DNA of 64,000 bases from Posidonia oceanica (lineage: Eukaryota; Streptophyta; Magnoliopsida; Alismatales; Posidoniaceae), in assembly GCA_037176725.1 (NCBI GenBank), contig JAZBRS010000074.1, forward strand, positions 61,818,001 to 61,882,000, in the 5' to 3' direction. A program made the position numbers and the translations under genes. The notes beneath the pieces were generated by a model, which saw only the letters and a program-made list of their open reading frames with translations, ran no database searches and was not told the DNA's origin. This document shows, in pieces, positions 33,701 through 44,745 of this stretch (position 1 is the first letter of the stretch; each line of letters begins with the position of its first letter).

Positions 33701-36162
33701 TGGATGCCTGGTGATGGTGTGCGGGAGCTTGAATTGGGCAGTGGAGTGCTGTGGTGAAAGTTGTAGATTGGATTGGTTTCTGGACAGAAAAAGGTGTAAC
33801 TGTTTGTGGTGGTTTGTTTGGTCTGTGGTGAGGTTCGGGTTGAAGGCTTGGGTGGTTTAGGGAACTGGTGATTCAGGGAGTAACTGGGAAGAGTTTGGGG
33901 TGGATTGGAGGTCTGTGGTGTCAGGAATCGTAAAGTGGAAAGGGGTTGGGTTCTGTTGAAAGTTTTGGGTGTTCGGGGGCGTTTTCTGGAGTGGAAAGGC
34001 TGAGGGATGGAGGAGAAGGAATGCTGGGATTCTGGGTGGATTTGGGGGATGAATTGGAGGAAGTTCAAGGACTGATGGAGGCTCTGATGTGGTCGGGAAA
34101 GAAGAGGGGGAAGAACTGGTTCTTGCAGTGGAAGGTGGAAGGGATTTGGGCGCTGGGAATTCTCTGGATTCCTTGCTCTCTCTCGGACGACCAAAAGCTG
34201 AAGAGGAGGGTGAAGTTACTGGTTTTATCAGAGGAGGAAGCTGCTGGGCGAGCTGTGCATTTTTGAAATCCCACCAGCGCCGGACACTGCAGCTGATGGT
34301 GCGGCGGTCGGCGAGAGGACGGGCAATAAATGCCCTCCCGGAAGATCCGCAGAGAGTGAAGAGAGGAGAGGCGAACTGGTGCTGAGGTGATCGGGAGGCA
34401 AAAACGAAGTTGAATTTCAAAGAAGATCGCGGGAAGGAGAAGAAGAAGTTGAAGAGGAAGAAGAAGAAGAAGGAGGGAAGAGGAGGGTGGAAGGCGTGGG
34501 CCGGACTGCGCGAAGAAAAAAAAAAAAAAAGAAAAAGAAAGAAAGGAAAGAAGGAAGGTGGAACGGGCCGGACTGGGCCCAGCAGGAGAAAAGGAAGAAA
34601 AGAAAGAAAGATAGGAAGAAAGAGAGAAATGGAAGGGAAAGAGAGGAGAAATAAATTGGATAAAAATAAAAAAAAATAGGTAAAATTATTAGAGTGATTG
34701 TATTTCAAGTTAGGACCGTGATTAAATTTTTTAATGACTATTTTTGGTTGGTTAATCAGGTTTAGAGGGATTTTGGGTTTGATTAGGGTTTTAAGGGCTT
34801 TCTTTGTTTTTAATTTGTTTTTTATTTTGATTAAATGTTTGTTAAGTCTTTTAAGTTGTTTTTTAATTATGTTTTTCTTGTTAAGTACTTGGGATGTTAA
34901 TTAGGATTTTTTAAGGTTTGTTTTTAGATTAATTAGAGTGAGTTTTGGCTTTTGATTTTAGCCTTTTAGGATTTTTCTTAGGTCTTCTTTGATTTGCTTT
35001 TTCTTAATTTCGTTTGTTAAATTCTTTTAGCGTTTTTCTTTAGGTTAGGTTTTCTTGTTAAGTTTTTAATTAGCTGTTCTTAAATTTTGATTGTTTGTTT
35101 TATTATTATTTTTTAATTATGTTTTCAGTTTTGTGAGAGTTGTTAGGTTTTTCCTTCTTAATTATTAGCCCTTGCATTTCTTAAGTGTTTTCTTTCTTTT
35201 AGGGTTTGTTTTCTAGGTTGTTTTTAATAGGATTTTACTTTTAGCTGTTTTGATTACATTTCGGTTTTTTTCCTTGATTTTACAGCATTTTCTTTTGGTT
35301 TGTTTCGCATTTTTTTTTAGCTTGCATTCTTGGTTTTCCATTTTAGCTTGATTTAGTTGGGTTTAGGTTTTTAATTGTTTGCTTAATATTTTTAATTATT
35401 TTTCTTAGGGTTTTGGTTTGTTTTCCTTTTGTTTTAAAGTTTTTAGAGGTTTTTAAGGATTTTTTAGGGGCTTAGTAGAAAGAAAGAAAAAGAAGAGGAG
35501 AAGGAGGAAAAAAAGGAAAAAGGAAGAATAATGGGGAAAGAGAGGAGTTGAGAGAAAATAATTTTTTGGAAGTCAGGGAAAATGCTAAAAATAAGATAAA
35601 AATAGAAATAAGATTGGGAAGAGATAGATGCACAAGGGGGGCCCACAGCCAGGCAAGAAAAAAAAAGAGAAGGGGATGAAAAGAAGGAGGATAATCAGGA
35701 GAGAGAGAGGAGAGAGAAAAGAATAATCCAAGAGAGAGAAAAGGATAATTTGGGTGAAAGGAGGGTTTAAAGGTTTCAAAAAGGATTGAAATTTGGTGGG
35801 TGTGTAGCCTAGGGTTTCTAGTGTTGGTTCTGGGGATTTGGTTTAGTTTTGAGAAGGTTTTGGAAGGGTTTTGAGGTGTAGAGAAAGGGTAGTTTTACCT
35901 AGGTTTTCTAGGGTTTTTGGGAATGGTTTTGGGTTGAAATTTTCTAAGTGTTTGGGTAGGTTTGCTAAGTAGGGGTTAATGGGTTTTCCTATAGTTTTTG
36001 GGTAGGTTTTGGGCTTGGGAAGTGGGTGTAGGCTTAGGTCAAGTTTAGGCTTGTTTTGAGGGGTAAGAGAGAGGGAGAGGTGGTTGTTCTGACCTAGGTT
36101 TAGATTCAGAAACCGCTAGAAGGTCCCAAATGGTCCAAGCCTGTCAAGATGGGGTGTCAACA
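30712..36162 (-). repeat. 5' LTR of element 1, 5451 bp
   Basis: On the plus strand it runs from TGTAGTAATCCC (30712) to GGTGTCAACA (36162). It contains the PBS-like CAGAGTCGCCA (30825-30835), the conserved GGTGTTAGGCACC (31039-31051), a short 30-bp-type array (31390-31610), TGCAA-rich sequence (32330-33250), a GC-richer block (33255-34510), a purine-rich block (34430-34670) and a T-rich block (34740-35480). Near its end it has a roughly 55-bp deletion relative to LTRs A and B just after TGTAGTAATCCC. ORFs inside are not conserved. Confidence 0.93.
31390..31610. repeat. Short CpG-rich tandem array in the 5' LTR of element 1
   Basis: About eight units of the type GCACGCAAAACGGTGCCAAAAG. This is the same family as the long arrays in LTRs A and B but with few copies. 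Confidence 0.85.
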
Positions 36163-37037
36163 ACTGCTAAGCAAATATTCACCTTTACTATACAAATTCT
36201 ACTGGTTACTAGAAGAATTATTCTGATTACTAGAAAAATTCTCGTTATTACTATATAAATTCTTCTTGTTACTAGATGAAATCTTCTAATTTCTAGATTA
36301 ATTCTTCTGATTACCAGAGATCATCTTCATCTTACCATAGAACTTCTTATTGTTGCTAGAAGAATTCTTCTAGTTATTAGATGAATTCATCTCGATACTA
36401 ATTGAATTCTACTCCTTACCCAATGAATTCTCTGGTTATCAAATGAATTCTATTAATTACCATAGTAATTCATTTACCAAAAATAAATTCATTGTAAAGT
36501 AGTAATTCATATGTATTTTTCCAAAATAGTAATTATTCTAAATATTGTAGTTACCATTAATATTTATCTAAAAAGTATTTACGCTGATTGTTTTCATTTA
36601 TTAATTACCATAGTAATTCATTCATAAAAAATAAATTTATCTTAAAATTGTAATTCCTCTAATTAATTACTAGCTATTCATCTCTCATGTTGTAGTGTTA
36701 CCATATGAATGTAATTTCTCATTTGTTCTTGTATTAACTTTTATTCTTTGTGATTGAGTAGTATTTAAGATGGTGAAAATGTCATTCAGATGCTTACTGG
36801 TAAGATGCCTATTCAGTGGAAAATGTAGCAAGTGGTGTAAGAGGATTCAAAGACACACTTCTTTCGATACTATCTCCTTCTCTCATTGCTATCGTGAAAC
36901 AAATTTCCTTGCTAATTTCTTAGCCAAGCATGGAGGTGATAATAGAGTTGACAATGTGTAGCAGTCTTTCCTTGATCTGCCTAGGGATTTGCGTGGCCTA
37001 TGCAACCTTGACAGGTGGGGAATTCTGGCTATTCGAC
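36163..37037. other. AT-rich flank between element 1 and element 3
   Basis: These 875 bp are not part of any LTR element seen here. They are AT-rich, with many TTACTAGA/GAATTC-like short motifs (36180-36480) and TAATTCAT repeats. They include a RNase H-like remnant at 36770-36961 and are probably the oldest sequence in the window. Confidence 0.6.
36770..36961 (+). pseudogene. LINE/host-type RNase H-like remnant
   Basis: A 63-codon frame ends in SHCYRETNFLANFLAKHG. The pattern H-x-x-R-E-x-N-x-x-A-x-x-L-A-K is the C-terminal RNase H (RVT_3) signature common in plant non-LTR retrotransposons and their relatives. Only the C-terminal end is recognisable and the usual acidic active-site residues are absent, so it is a fragment. 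Confidence 0.5.
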
Positions 37038-38479
37038 TATAGTAACCCTGAAAATCGACGCGTCCATGCACGATGCCAAAGCTCACGTGCATCGATCGAA
37101 AATAGGCCACTATGAGCCGGTGGATCCGAGGAAGGAAACTCGACTCGAAAACATCGAAAAAAGAGGAAAAACAATGATAAAGCAAATTCAAAGTCGCCAC
37201 CTAGTCTATTAAATCGGGAGACAAGGAAAATCGGGGAAATGCATAAAAAAGCATGCAAATGGATGCAATGCTATGCAAAGATATGACTCGTGCCTAGGAT
37301 GAGGGCATAATGGTCATTGCGTGCCAAGAGAAAGGGTAAGGACTCCTGTTACGCACGGAGAAGGTGTTAGGCACCCTCGATATGTTCGGAATCAATCTTT
37401 CTAGGCTTCTCGCTTGCATATATAGGAAGATGCAAGCTTTAAATGCCATGAATGCTTAATTACATGCTCTAATGTATGCTCTAAGTGCTAGAATGCGTGA
37501 GGGGAATTAAGCGTGCAATCTATGTGCTTAGTAGCGCTGCCAGTGTTCTGAACCAGGCATGCCCTAGTTCATAAGAACTCCAGACTGTAAGCATCACTGC
37601 CTTAAATGTAATGCAGGCGATAAATCAAAATGGCGAAGAAAACCATGCAATGCGAAGCGACATGTGAAGGGAAACAAAGCAGAGGCAATAAAACATGCAG
37701 TACAAGGGTGCGGCATGCAAAAGAAAGCAAAGCAAAGGCAATAAAGCCTATTCTATATGCTCGAGAAGACAAATCAAGAAAACAATGCATGCAATGTAAG
37801 TTATGAAGCAATGAATGATATACAATGACTCAGATGGGCTTAACTTGACAATCTGATGCCTAATCTGAACAAACTTAGGTTGAAATGAAAGATCATTCAA
37901 CTAGGAAGACCTAGACGATTAGATCAAGAAGATCCAACAGTCTGATCAAAAGTTATTCAGAGATCAAGCCAAATAGATCAAGGGCCAAATGAATCCCTAA
38001 GGACGCAACAGAGGTCAAATAGGGGGTCTAAATGTAATATGCCTATGTATGCATGCGATGCAGCAAAGTTCTACATGCAATGCAGCTAATGATGCTGGGG
38101 AAAGTGCAAGGGATAGCTTGCAATGCCATGCAAGTGCAAATGCATGCAACAGTTCAAAAGATTAGACCTAAATGCAGTAAAAAGAAACTACTGGACCTAA
38201 GTGCAATACTATGAGAAAGATGCAATGCAATAGTTAAAGTGCAGTGCAAACTAATGGTGCAACATGGTAGGCAAGCAGAGGCAAAATGCAACATTAGTTA
38301 AGTAAATACATGCAAAGGAGGAAGATAAGGACTAACATGCAATATAGGGAAACTATAGGGTTTATGTGCAAGGCAGAACAATTACGAATGCATGCAACAT
38401 TTGGACCTACGTGCAGTATAGAAAACATGTTAGACTTAAATGCAATGCAAAACAAACATGCAAGCATGCAACAGTTTAG

Positions 38480-39450
38480 GATTAGGGCTAACATGCAATT
38501 AAAATAAATTGTTGGGTTAAATAGCGAAGCAGAATGTGCAAGAAAACATGCAACAGTTTAACATTTGGATTAGCATGCAGTTAAAATAAGCTGTGAGACT
38601 AAATTGAAAAGCAATATGGTTTGAAAGATGAAATTAAATGAACTCTGGATGCATGCAGGACTTATATGCAAATAAAATAAAGTGTTGGACTAAAATGCAA
38701 TGCAATATAGTTTGAAAAATATAATTAAATGACTTCTAGATGCAGATAGGACCTAAATGCAACTAAAATAAAGTGCTGGATTAAAATGCATTGCAATATA
38801 GTTTGAAAAATGCAATTAAATGACTTCTAGTTGTAGGCAGGACCTAAATGCAACTAAAATAAAGTGCTGGATTAAAATGCAATGCAATATAGTTTGAAAA
38901 ATGCAATTAAATGACTTCTAAATGTAGGCAGGACCTAAATGCAACTAAAATAAAGTGCTGAACTTAAATTTAATGCAATAAAGTTAAAAATCAAAATTAA
39001 ATGGCATGCTGAACTGATGCAGGACTTAAGTGCAAATAAAATAAAGTACTGAACTTAAATGCAATGCATTAAAGTTAAAAATCAAAATTAAATGGCATGC
39101 TGAACTGATGTAGGACTTAAGTGCAAATAAAATAAAGTACTGAACTTAAATGCAATGCAATAAAGTTAAAAATCAAAATTAAATGGCATGCTGAACGGAT
39201 GCAGGACTTAAGTGCAAATTAAATAAAGAGTTGAACTTAAATGCAATGCAATAAAGTTAAAAATCAAAATTAAATGGTATGCTGAACTAATGCAGGACTT
39301 AAGTGCAAATAAAATAAAGTGCTGAACTTTAATTCAATGTAATAAGGTTAAAAATCAAAATTAAATGGCATGCTGAACTAATGCAAGACTTAAGTGCAAA
39401 TAAAATAAAGTGCTGAACTTAAATTCAATGTAATAAGGTAAAAAAAATAG
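38480..39450. repeat. 91-bp tandem array in element 3 LTR
   Basis: About ten units of around 80-91 bp contain GACTTAAGTGCAAATAAAATA, AAGT(G/A)CTGAACTTAAATGC and AATTAAATGGCATGCTGAAC. The earlier units (38500-38950) are more diverged and somewhat shorter. AT-rich and non-coding. Confidence 0.85.
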
Positions 39451-40769
39451 AGAGTTAAATGAAACTAATAGCACAGTAACCATGGCCGCCGACGAGCCAT
39501 CGGCCAGCGAAGGGGGTGGGCACCTTGTTGGAGGCGGCCTCCGACCCAGGCGACAGTGCGTCGAGCTCGGCGGAGGTCTGGCAGAGCTCTATGAGTGAAG
39601 AGGCAGTGAGCTCGGGCGACGGTAGAGATGTGGTAGGTCACTGGAGGAGCGCTGAGCGCTGCTGGAGTTGAGGACGATGATGCATTGCTGCGATCCAGAG
39701 GACTTTCGGTCGAAAGGAAAGGTCTAGAAGCAAGGGGAGGAAATTTTGAGCACGAGGGGAGTTTCATCGGGCTATGACGATGCGCAGGCCACTCCCCCGA
39801 CGTTGGAGGATCGCGACAGGTGTCGCTCCATTCGTCAGCAGTGCTGGAGGCCTCAACAGGGCACGAGCAAGTTCCATGTGGGTTCCTTGACGTCTAGAGA
39901 AGGTAAGGGGCCAATCCGGAGGAGCGGAGGTGGCTGATGCAGCAGTGCGTAGTTCTACTGGCAAACGTTGCCGAGGAAGAAGAAGAATCTGGCAAGCACG
40001 GGAAGGAGGAAAAGCGAAACAAAATGCACAGGAAAGAAGCGGAAAAGCCAGAGACGAACATGACAAAGCTCAGGGAAGAAATCGTTACCTAAGTGCGCGC
40101 GTGGAGGAGGCTGCCAACCTTAAGTGGGTTCGGTCGGCGACGTTGCAGGCGGAGGAGGTGCTGGAGGCTGCTGCAACTGCTCGGCACGATCGGGTTGAGT
40201 TGCACGGCGTCCTCCAGAGCTCAGGAGGAAATAGGATGCTCTTCTACTCCTCAGCTTTCCTTCTGGAAGTTGGGTGGCTCTCTGCAAGAAATCAAAATTC
40301 TCCTCTTCTCTCTCTCAGTGTGGCTTTCTCTTTGGATGGTGTGATTTCTGATGGGTGCTGGAGTGGGGGAAGGGCGGTGACAAGCTGTGAGTGGAGGGAA
40401 TGCTGCTGTGTGGATGGGTCTCAGTGTTTTGAGAGAAAATGGTTACTGCTGCTATGTGTGTGAAGTAAATTACTGAAGCCAAAAGATGTGAATTGTGGTG
40501 AATTGTTGAAGGTTTTGTTGCTATGATCCCCAAGTGGGAAGGAGTAAGTGGGATGGCAGGGAATGGCAGCCGTCGCCTCCTCTGTCAGGCCGATGAGGCG
40601 GTGAAGGGGTTCTGTGAGAGAGGCAAGTGGTGGAGGAGTAAGTGAGATGGGAGAGTGAGTAAGTGCGAATAGCTGGTAGCTGTTGGCGGGGGTGAAGAGG
40701 TGGAAGGTTGTGCAGGATGGTGAAGGCCGGGGAGGAAGGCAGGAGGAGGAGGTGTTGCTGCAGCTGCAT

Positions 40770-41290
40770 AGGGCAGTGGAGGAGAAGAAAGAAAAGAAAG
40801 AAAAAGAAGAAGGAAGGGAAGTTGGGCTGGGCTGAGGGCATAGAGGAGAAAAAGGAAGGAGAAAAGAAAGAAAAAAGAAAAGAAGGAGGAAAGAAAGAAA
40901 GGAGGAGGGAAAGTGGGCTGGGCCAGAGGAGAAGGAGAAGGAAAGAAAAGAAAAAGGAAGAAAGAAAGAAAGAGAAGGAAGGAGAGGGAGTTGGGTTGGG
41001 CTGTGGAAGAAGGAGAAAAAAGAAAGAAAGAAAGAAAGAAAGGAAGGAAGAAAGGAAGGAGAAGAAGAAAGAAGAAAAAAGAAGATGGGTTGGGCTTGGG
41101 CTGAAGATAGAAGAAAGAAAGAAAAAAGAAAGAAAGGAAGAAGGAAAGAAAAGAAGAAAAAGAGAGAAAGGAAGGAGAAAAAAAGGAAGGAAAAAAGAAG
41201 GTGGGCTGGGCTTGGTTTGAAGATAAAAGGGAAAAGAAAGAAAGGAAAGAAAGAATAAAGGAAGGAAGAAATGGGCTTTGAGAGTGGATT
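40770..41290. repeat. Purine-rich low-complexity tract in element 3 LTR
   Basis: About 500 bp are almost purely A and G on the plus strand, with AAAGAAAGAAAG and GGAAGGAAGAAAG motifs and repeated GTGGGCTGGGC interruptions. The ORFs on both strands (for example the minus ORF 40421-41353) are low-complexity and are not called. Confidence 0.85.
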
Positions 41291-41373
41291 TGGTTTGGAA
41301 AATAATGGGTTTGGTTGTGGGTTATGGAGAAAACCACCAACACAGTTTGTCAAAAAAAAATGGGCTTTCTACA

Positions 41374-42145
41374 GATGCCCCTCCTTGAGCAAGGTCATGC
41401 GTAGTGAGACCGTGGCTCATGGCTGACAAGACACCCCACCTGACGCCGGTGAGAGCCAGATGTTGCTGTTGGTGTGAGCCACTTACTCGGCGGATACACC
41501 GAAAATCGTGACTCGTTGCCGCAATGCGAATGCGAATGCAGATGCAAATGCAGATGCTAAAGAAAGAAAAACTGGTGTGCGATGTTAATGCTGATGTTGA
41601 ACCAATATGCTAGTGTTCGTCGCGCTGGGCTCCGCTGAGGGAGGCACAGGTGATGCATGTATGTGCAGATGCTGTGTATGAGAAGATGTTGTGCTGATGC
41701 ATGCTGATGCGAAATGATGCTAATGCGAGGCGGCAAGTTGGTGGCTAGTCCAAACTTGTGCAAAAGCTGGCACTGGACAAGACTAATGTACTTGCCGTTC
41801 CGCTAGTTAGAGTTGCCAATCCGGGGGAGGCAAAAGATAACTTGTCCTCACCCGAGGAAGCAAGCGAACAGCCAGAGCTGCGCAAAGAGGGGGAAAATTC
41901 CGAGAACGCGTGAGAGAAGAGGGGGGCATCTCCTCTTGCCGAGCCGGGGAGTAAGCAAGAAAAGCAAGCAAGAAAAGACCTCTCCCACCGTGAAAGCGAA
42001 AGCAAGCGGGACTCCGTCCGTCCGGAGCAAAGTCACGCAAAGGCTTGTCCTCACACGAGGAAACAAGTGGGCCTGACATCACACGAGGAAACAGGCGAGG
42101 GGACTTCGTCTGCATGGAGCGAAGTCGCCAAAGGGGCTTGTCCTC
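41374..42145 (-). mobile_element. 3' internal stub of element 3 with its PPT
   Basis: This starts GATGCCCCTCCTTGAGC after the LTR (minus-strand PPT core AAGGAGGGGCATC at 41374-41386). It continues with the same post-PPT region as elements 1 and 2 (ACAAGACACCCCACCTGAC, GGCGGATACACC) and a TTGTCCTC/CACGAGGAAACAAG-rich stretch (41840-42110). At 42146 it stops abruptly and joins the middle of the element 2 LTR. No gene is present. Confidence 0.7.
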
Positions 42146-44190
42146 GCAGAGGGAAGGTGGAGCAGAAGCAGGAGGTTCTCATGCTCGCTCGGGTGTTCTC
42201 TCAGAATGCCAAAGGTGCTGGAAGGAGGAGATTGGAGCTAGTTTTAAACGGAGGCTCGAAGCAGCTGGCACGTTGAGGGATTTCGAATTCCCACTGGCAC
42301 GATCACTGTAGCTTGATTGGAGAGGCGGCCTGCGAGGGTGACAGGCTGTAAATGTCCCCCAGAAGAACCGCTGAGACACGAGAGACGAGGAGGCTGAGCT
42401 GGTGCTGATGGGATCGAGAGGGAAGAAGGAATTGTAAATTTTTTGAAGAGGAGAGGGAGACTGGCGGGTGGAATCGTGGAGGAAGAAGAAGGAGGGAAGA
42501 AGAGGAAGAAGGATGACTGTGGGCCGGGCCACGAAGGAAAAGAAAAAAAGAAAGAAAGAAAAAGGGAAGGAAAGGAAGGAATGGGCCAACGGGCCGGACC
42601 AAGAGGAGAAACAAAAGCAAAAAGGAAAGAAAGGAAGAATGAAAAAAGAAAGGAAGAAGAGAAAGAAGAAGAAAATAAAAAAGGTAAAAATAAAATAAAA
42701 ACGGGGAAGGTTTTTAGAATGGTTGTGTTTTAAGTTAGGACTTTGATCAAGTTTTTTAACGATTGTTTTTAATAAGTTAATTAGGTTTAAAGAGATTTAG
42801 TTTTGATTAGGGTTTTTAGGGTTTTCTTTGTTTTTGATTTGTTTTTGATTTTGTTTAAATGTTTGTTAAGTCTTTTAAGTTGTTTCTTAATTATGTTTTT
42901 CTTGTTAAACACTTGGGATGTTAATTAGGATTTTTTAAAAGTTTGTTTTTAGATTAATTAGGGTGAGTTTTAGATTTTTGATTTTAATCTTTTTAGGGTT
43001 TTGTTTAATTTTCCTTTTAGATTTGATTTTGTTTGTTAATTTCTTTTAATATTTTTTAGTTAAGTTTTCTTGTTAAGTTTTGATTAAGTGTTTTTAGATT
43101 TTTGATTGTTTGTTTTTATTATTATTTTTTTTTTTCAATTAAGTTTTCAAATTGTTTCTTTTTAGGATTGTTAAGTTTCTCTTTTTCTTAAGTAGTTGTC
43201 TTAAAGTTTTCTTAATTGTTTTCTTTCTTCTTAGGATTTGTTTTCTTGATTGTTTTTTAATAGGATTTTACTTTTACTTGTTTTGATTACATTTTGGTTT
43301 TTTCCTTGATTTTACAGCATTTTTCTTTTGTTTGTTTTGCATTTTTAAGTTGCATTCTTAGTTTTCCATTTTAGCTAGATTTAGTTAGGTTTTTGGTTTT
43401 TAATTGTTTGTCTAATGTTTTTAATTATTTCTTTTAGGGTTTTGGTTTGTTTCTTTTTGTTTTAGAGTTTTAATAGTTTTTAAGGATTTTTTAGGGATTT
43501 AGTAGAAGGAAGGAAAAGAAAAGGAAAAGGAAGAAGAAAAGGGGGAAATGGAGGAGTAAAGAGGAAAAGGAAGAGTTGGAAGAAAATATTTTTTAGAAAA
43601 TCAAGGAAAAGGCTAAAAATAAGATAAAAATAGGAATAAGATTCAGAAGAGATAGATGCACAAGGGGGGCCCACAGCCAGGCAAGAAGAAGGGAGAGAAG
43701 GGGGGGAAAGAAGGAGGATAATCAGGAGAGAGAGAGAGGAAAGGGAAAAGAATAATCTAGGAGAGAGAAAAGGATAATTTGATGAAATGAAGGGACTAGA
43801 GGTTTAGGAAAGGGGTGAAATTTGGCGAGTGTGTGGCCTAGGGTCTCTAGTGTTCGATCTAGGGTTTTGGTCTAGTTTTGGGAAAGTTTTGGAAGGGTTT
43901 TGAGGTGTAGAAAAAGGGTAGTTTTACCTAGGTTTTCTAGGGTTTTTGGGAGTGGTTTTGGATTGAAAATTTGAGGATTTTTTGGTAGGTTTGCTAAGTT
44001 GGGAATGGTGAGTTTTCCTATGGTTTTTGGGTCGTTTTTGGACTTGGGAAAGGGGTGTAATTCTAGGTCAAGTTTAGGCTTGCTTTGGAGAGAAGGATGA
44101 AAGGGAATGTGTAGTTTTGACCTAGGTTTGGATCCAGAAGTCACCAGGAGTTTTCAATTGATTCAAGCCTGTCAAAATGGGGTGTCAACA
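42146..44190 (-). repeat. Truncated 3' LTR of element 2
   Basis: Its inner end at 44190 is GGTGTCAACA. Its outer part, about 3.9 kb equivalent to 59735-63640, is missing; the sequence begins abruptly at GCAGAGGGAAGGTGG, which matches 63641. It contains a purine-rich tract (42470-42700), a T-rich stretch (42770-43470) and the GGGGGGCCC block (43660-43680). No gene. Confidence 0.88.
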
Positions 44191-44257
44191 GATGCCCCTC
44201 CCTGAGCGAGGTCAAGCTAAGCGAGGCCGCTGCTTAGGGTTGACAAGACACCCCATC
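44176..44257. other. Inverted repeat spanning LTR/PPT junction (element 2)
   Basis: The LTR end (AATGGGGTGTCAAC) can pair with GTTGACA, a 5-nt insertion and CCCCATC about 50 bp inside. The inner arms CCTGAGC and GCTTAGG pair with one mismatch. This is the same arrangement as in element 1 at 2750-2831. Confidence 0.55.
44191..44206 (-). promoter_or_regulatory. Polypurine tract of element 2
   Basis: On the minus strand CTCAGGGAGGGGCATC directly precedes the LTR start TGTTGACACCCC. Its GGGAGGGG core is the same as in element 1. Confidence 0.75.
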
Positions 44258-44745
44258 TGACCGACGGGAGCAGAAGATTGCTATTGGCGTGAGTTACTTA
44301 TTCGGCGGATGCACTGAAAGTCGTAGCTCGTTGTCGTAATGCAAAGTGCAGGTGTAGATTGATGAGATGCAATGTATGCAATGCATGCTAATGCTAATGC
44401 AATGCAAATGTTAGTGCAAAAGTTAGTACAGATAAGAATGCTGATGCAGCTGAAGATATTGATGCTGGACTAGTATGCAGTGCTAGAAAAGGAAAGTGCG
44501 AAGGTGATGCAAAAGAAGAATGCCAAAAGGGGAAACGTGATGTGGTGCAAAGACCCGGCAGGCAGGCCAAACTTGCGCGACAAGGCGAGAAAGAAAAGTG
44601 CAGCTTATCCCCGCCCGGGGAGCAAGCTAGCAAAAGGGTGCGAGGGGAGAGAGGCCGACTCTCCTATCGCAAAGGGATGCGGGACTTTGCTTTCCTGGGA
44701 CAAAGTCGTGCGAAGAGGGTGATAAGGTGTCGGGCTTATCGGCTG
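44258..44745 (-). other. Element 2 3' internal spacer without a gene
   Basis: Homologous to 2832-3327 of element 1: ATGCAATGC-rich, then purine-rich. It ends with GATAAGGTGTCGGGCTTATC ahead of the minisatellites. No conserved frame. Confidence 0.6.

Larger units (their letters stand above)
1..36162 (-). mobile_element. Element 1: Tat/Ogre-like Ty3/gypsy LTR retrotransposon with two nested solo LTRs
   Basis: This element reads on the minus strand. Its 5' LTR (30712-36162) and the visible part of its 3' LTR (1-2764) are about 98% identical in the roughly 700 bp I compared by eye (1-710 against 32179-32886). A PBS lies next to the 5' LTR and a purine tract next to the 3' LTR. In sense order the inside holds a leader, gag, protease, RT, two RNase H domains, integrase, a DUF7745-like ORF, three minisatellite tiers and the PPT. 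Solo LTRs at 5157-10925 and 11449-17829 are nested in the 3' internal part. The outer end of the 3' LTR is outside the window, so the target-site duplication cannot be confirmed; the base after the 5' LTR starts ACTGC. The dual RNase H and huge LTRs place it in the Tat lineage. It is not autonomous as it stands, because gag-pol has at least 14 in-frame stops. Confidence 0.93.
37038..41373 (-). repeat. 3' LTR of element 3, 4336 bp
   Basis: It begins TATAGTAACCCTG (a mutated TGTAGTAATCCC) and ends TTTCTACA before a PPT, so the minus-strand start is TGTAGAAAGCCC. The first 500 bp share the conserved end block with the other LTRs: CAAAGTCGCCA at 37189-37199 and GGTGTTAGGCACC at 37363-37375. It lacks the CpG-rich 30-bp array and instead has a 91-bp array (38480-39450). 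A GC-richer block (39475-40420) and a 500-bp purine-rich block (40770-41290) follow. It is the most diverged LTR in the window. Confidence 0.85.

Noticed and set aside
40421..41353. 310-codon minus-strand ORF and several plus-strand Lys/Glu-rich ORFs
   Set aside because: Entirely derived from a 500-bp purine/pyrimidine tract; similar ORFs appear at 1109-1369, 34410-34679 and 42443-42733 for the same reason.
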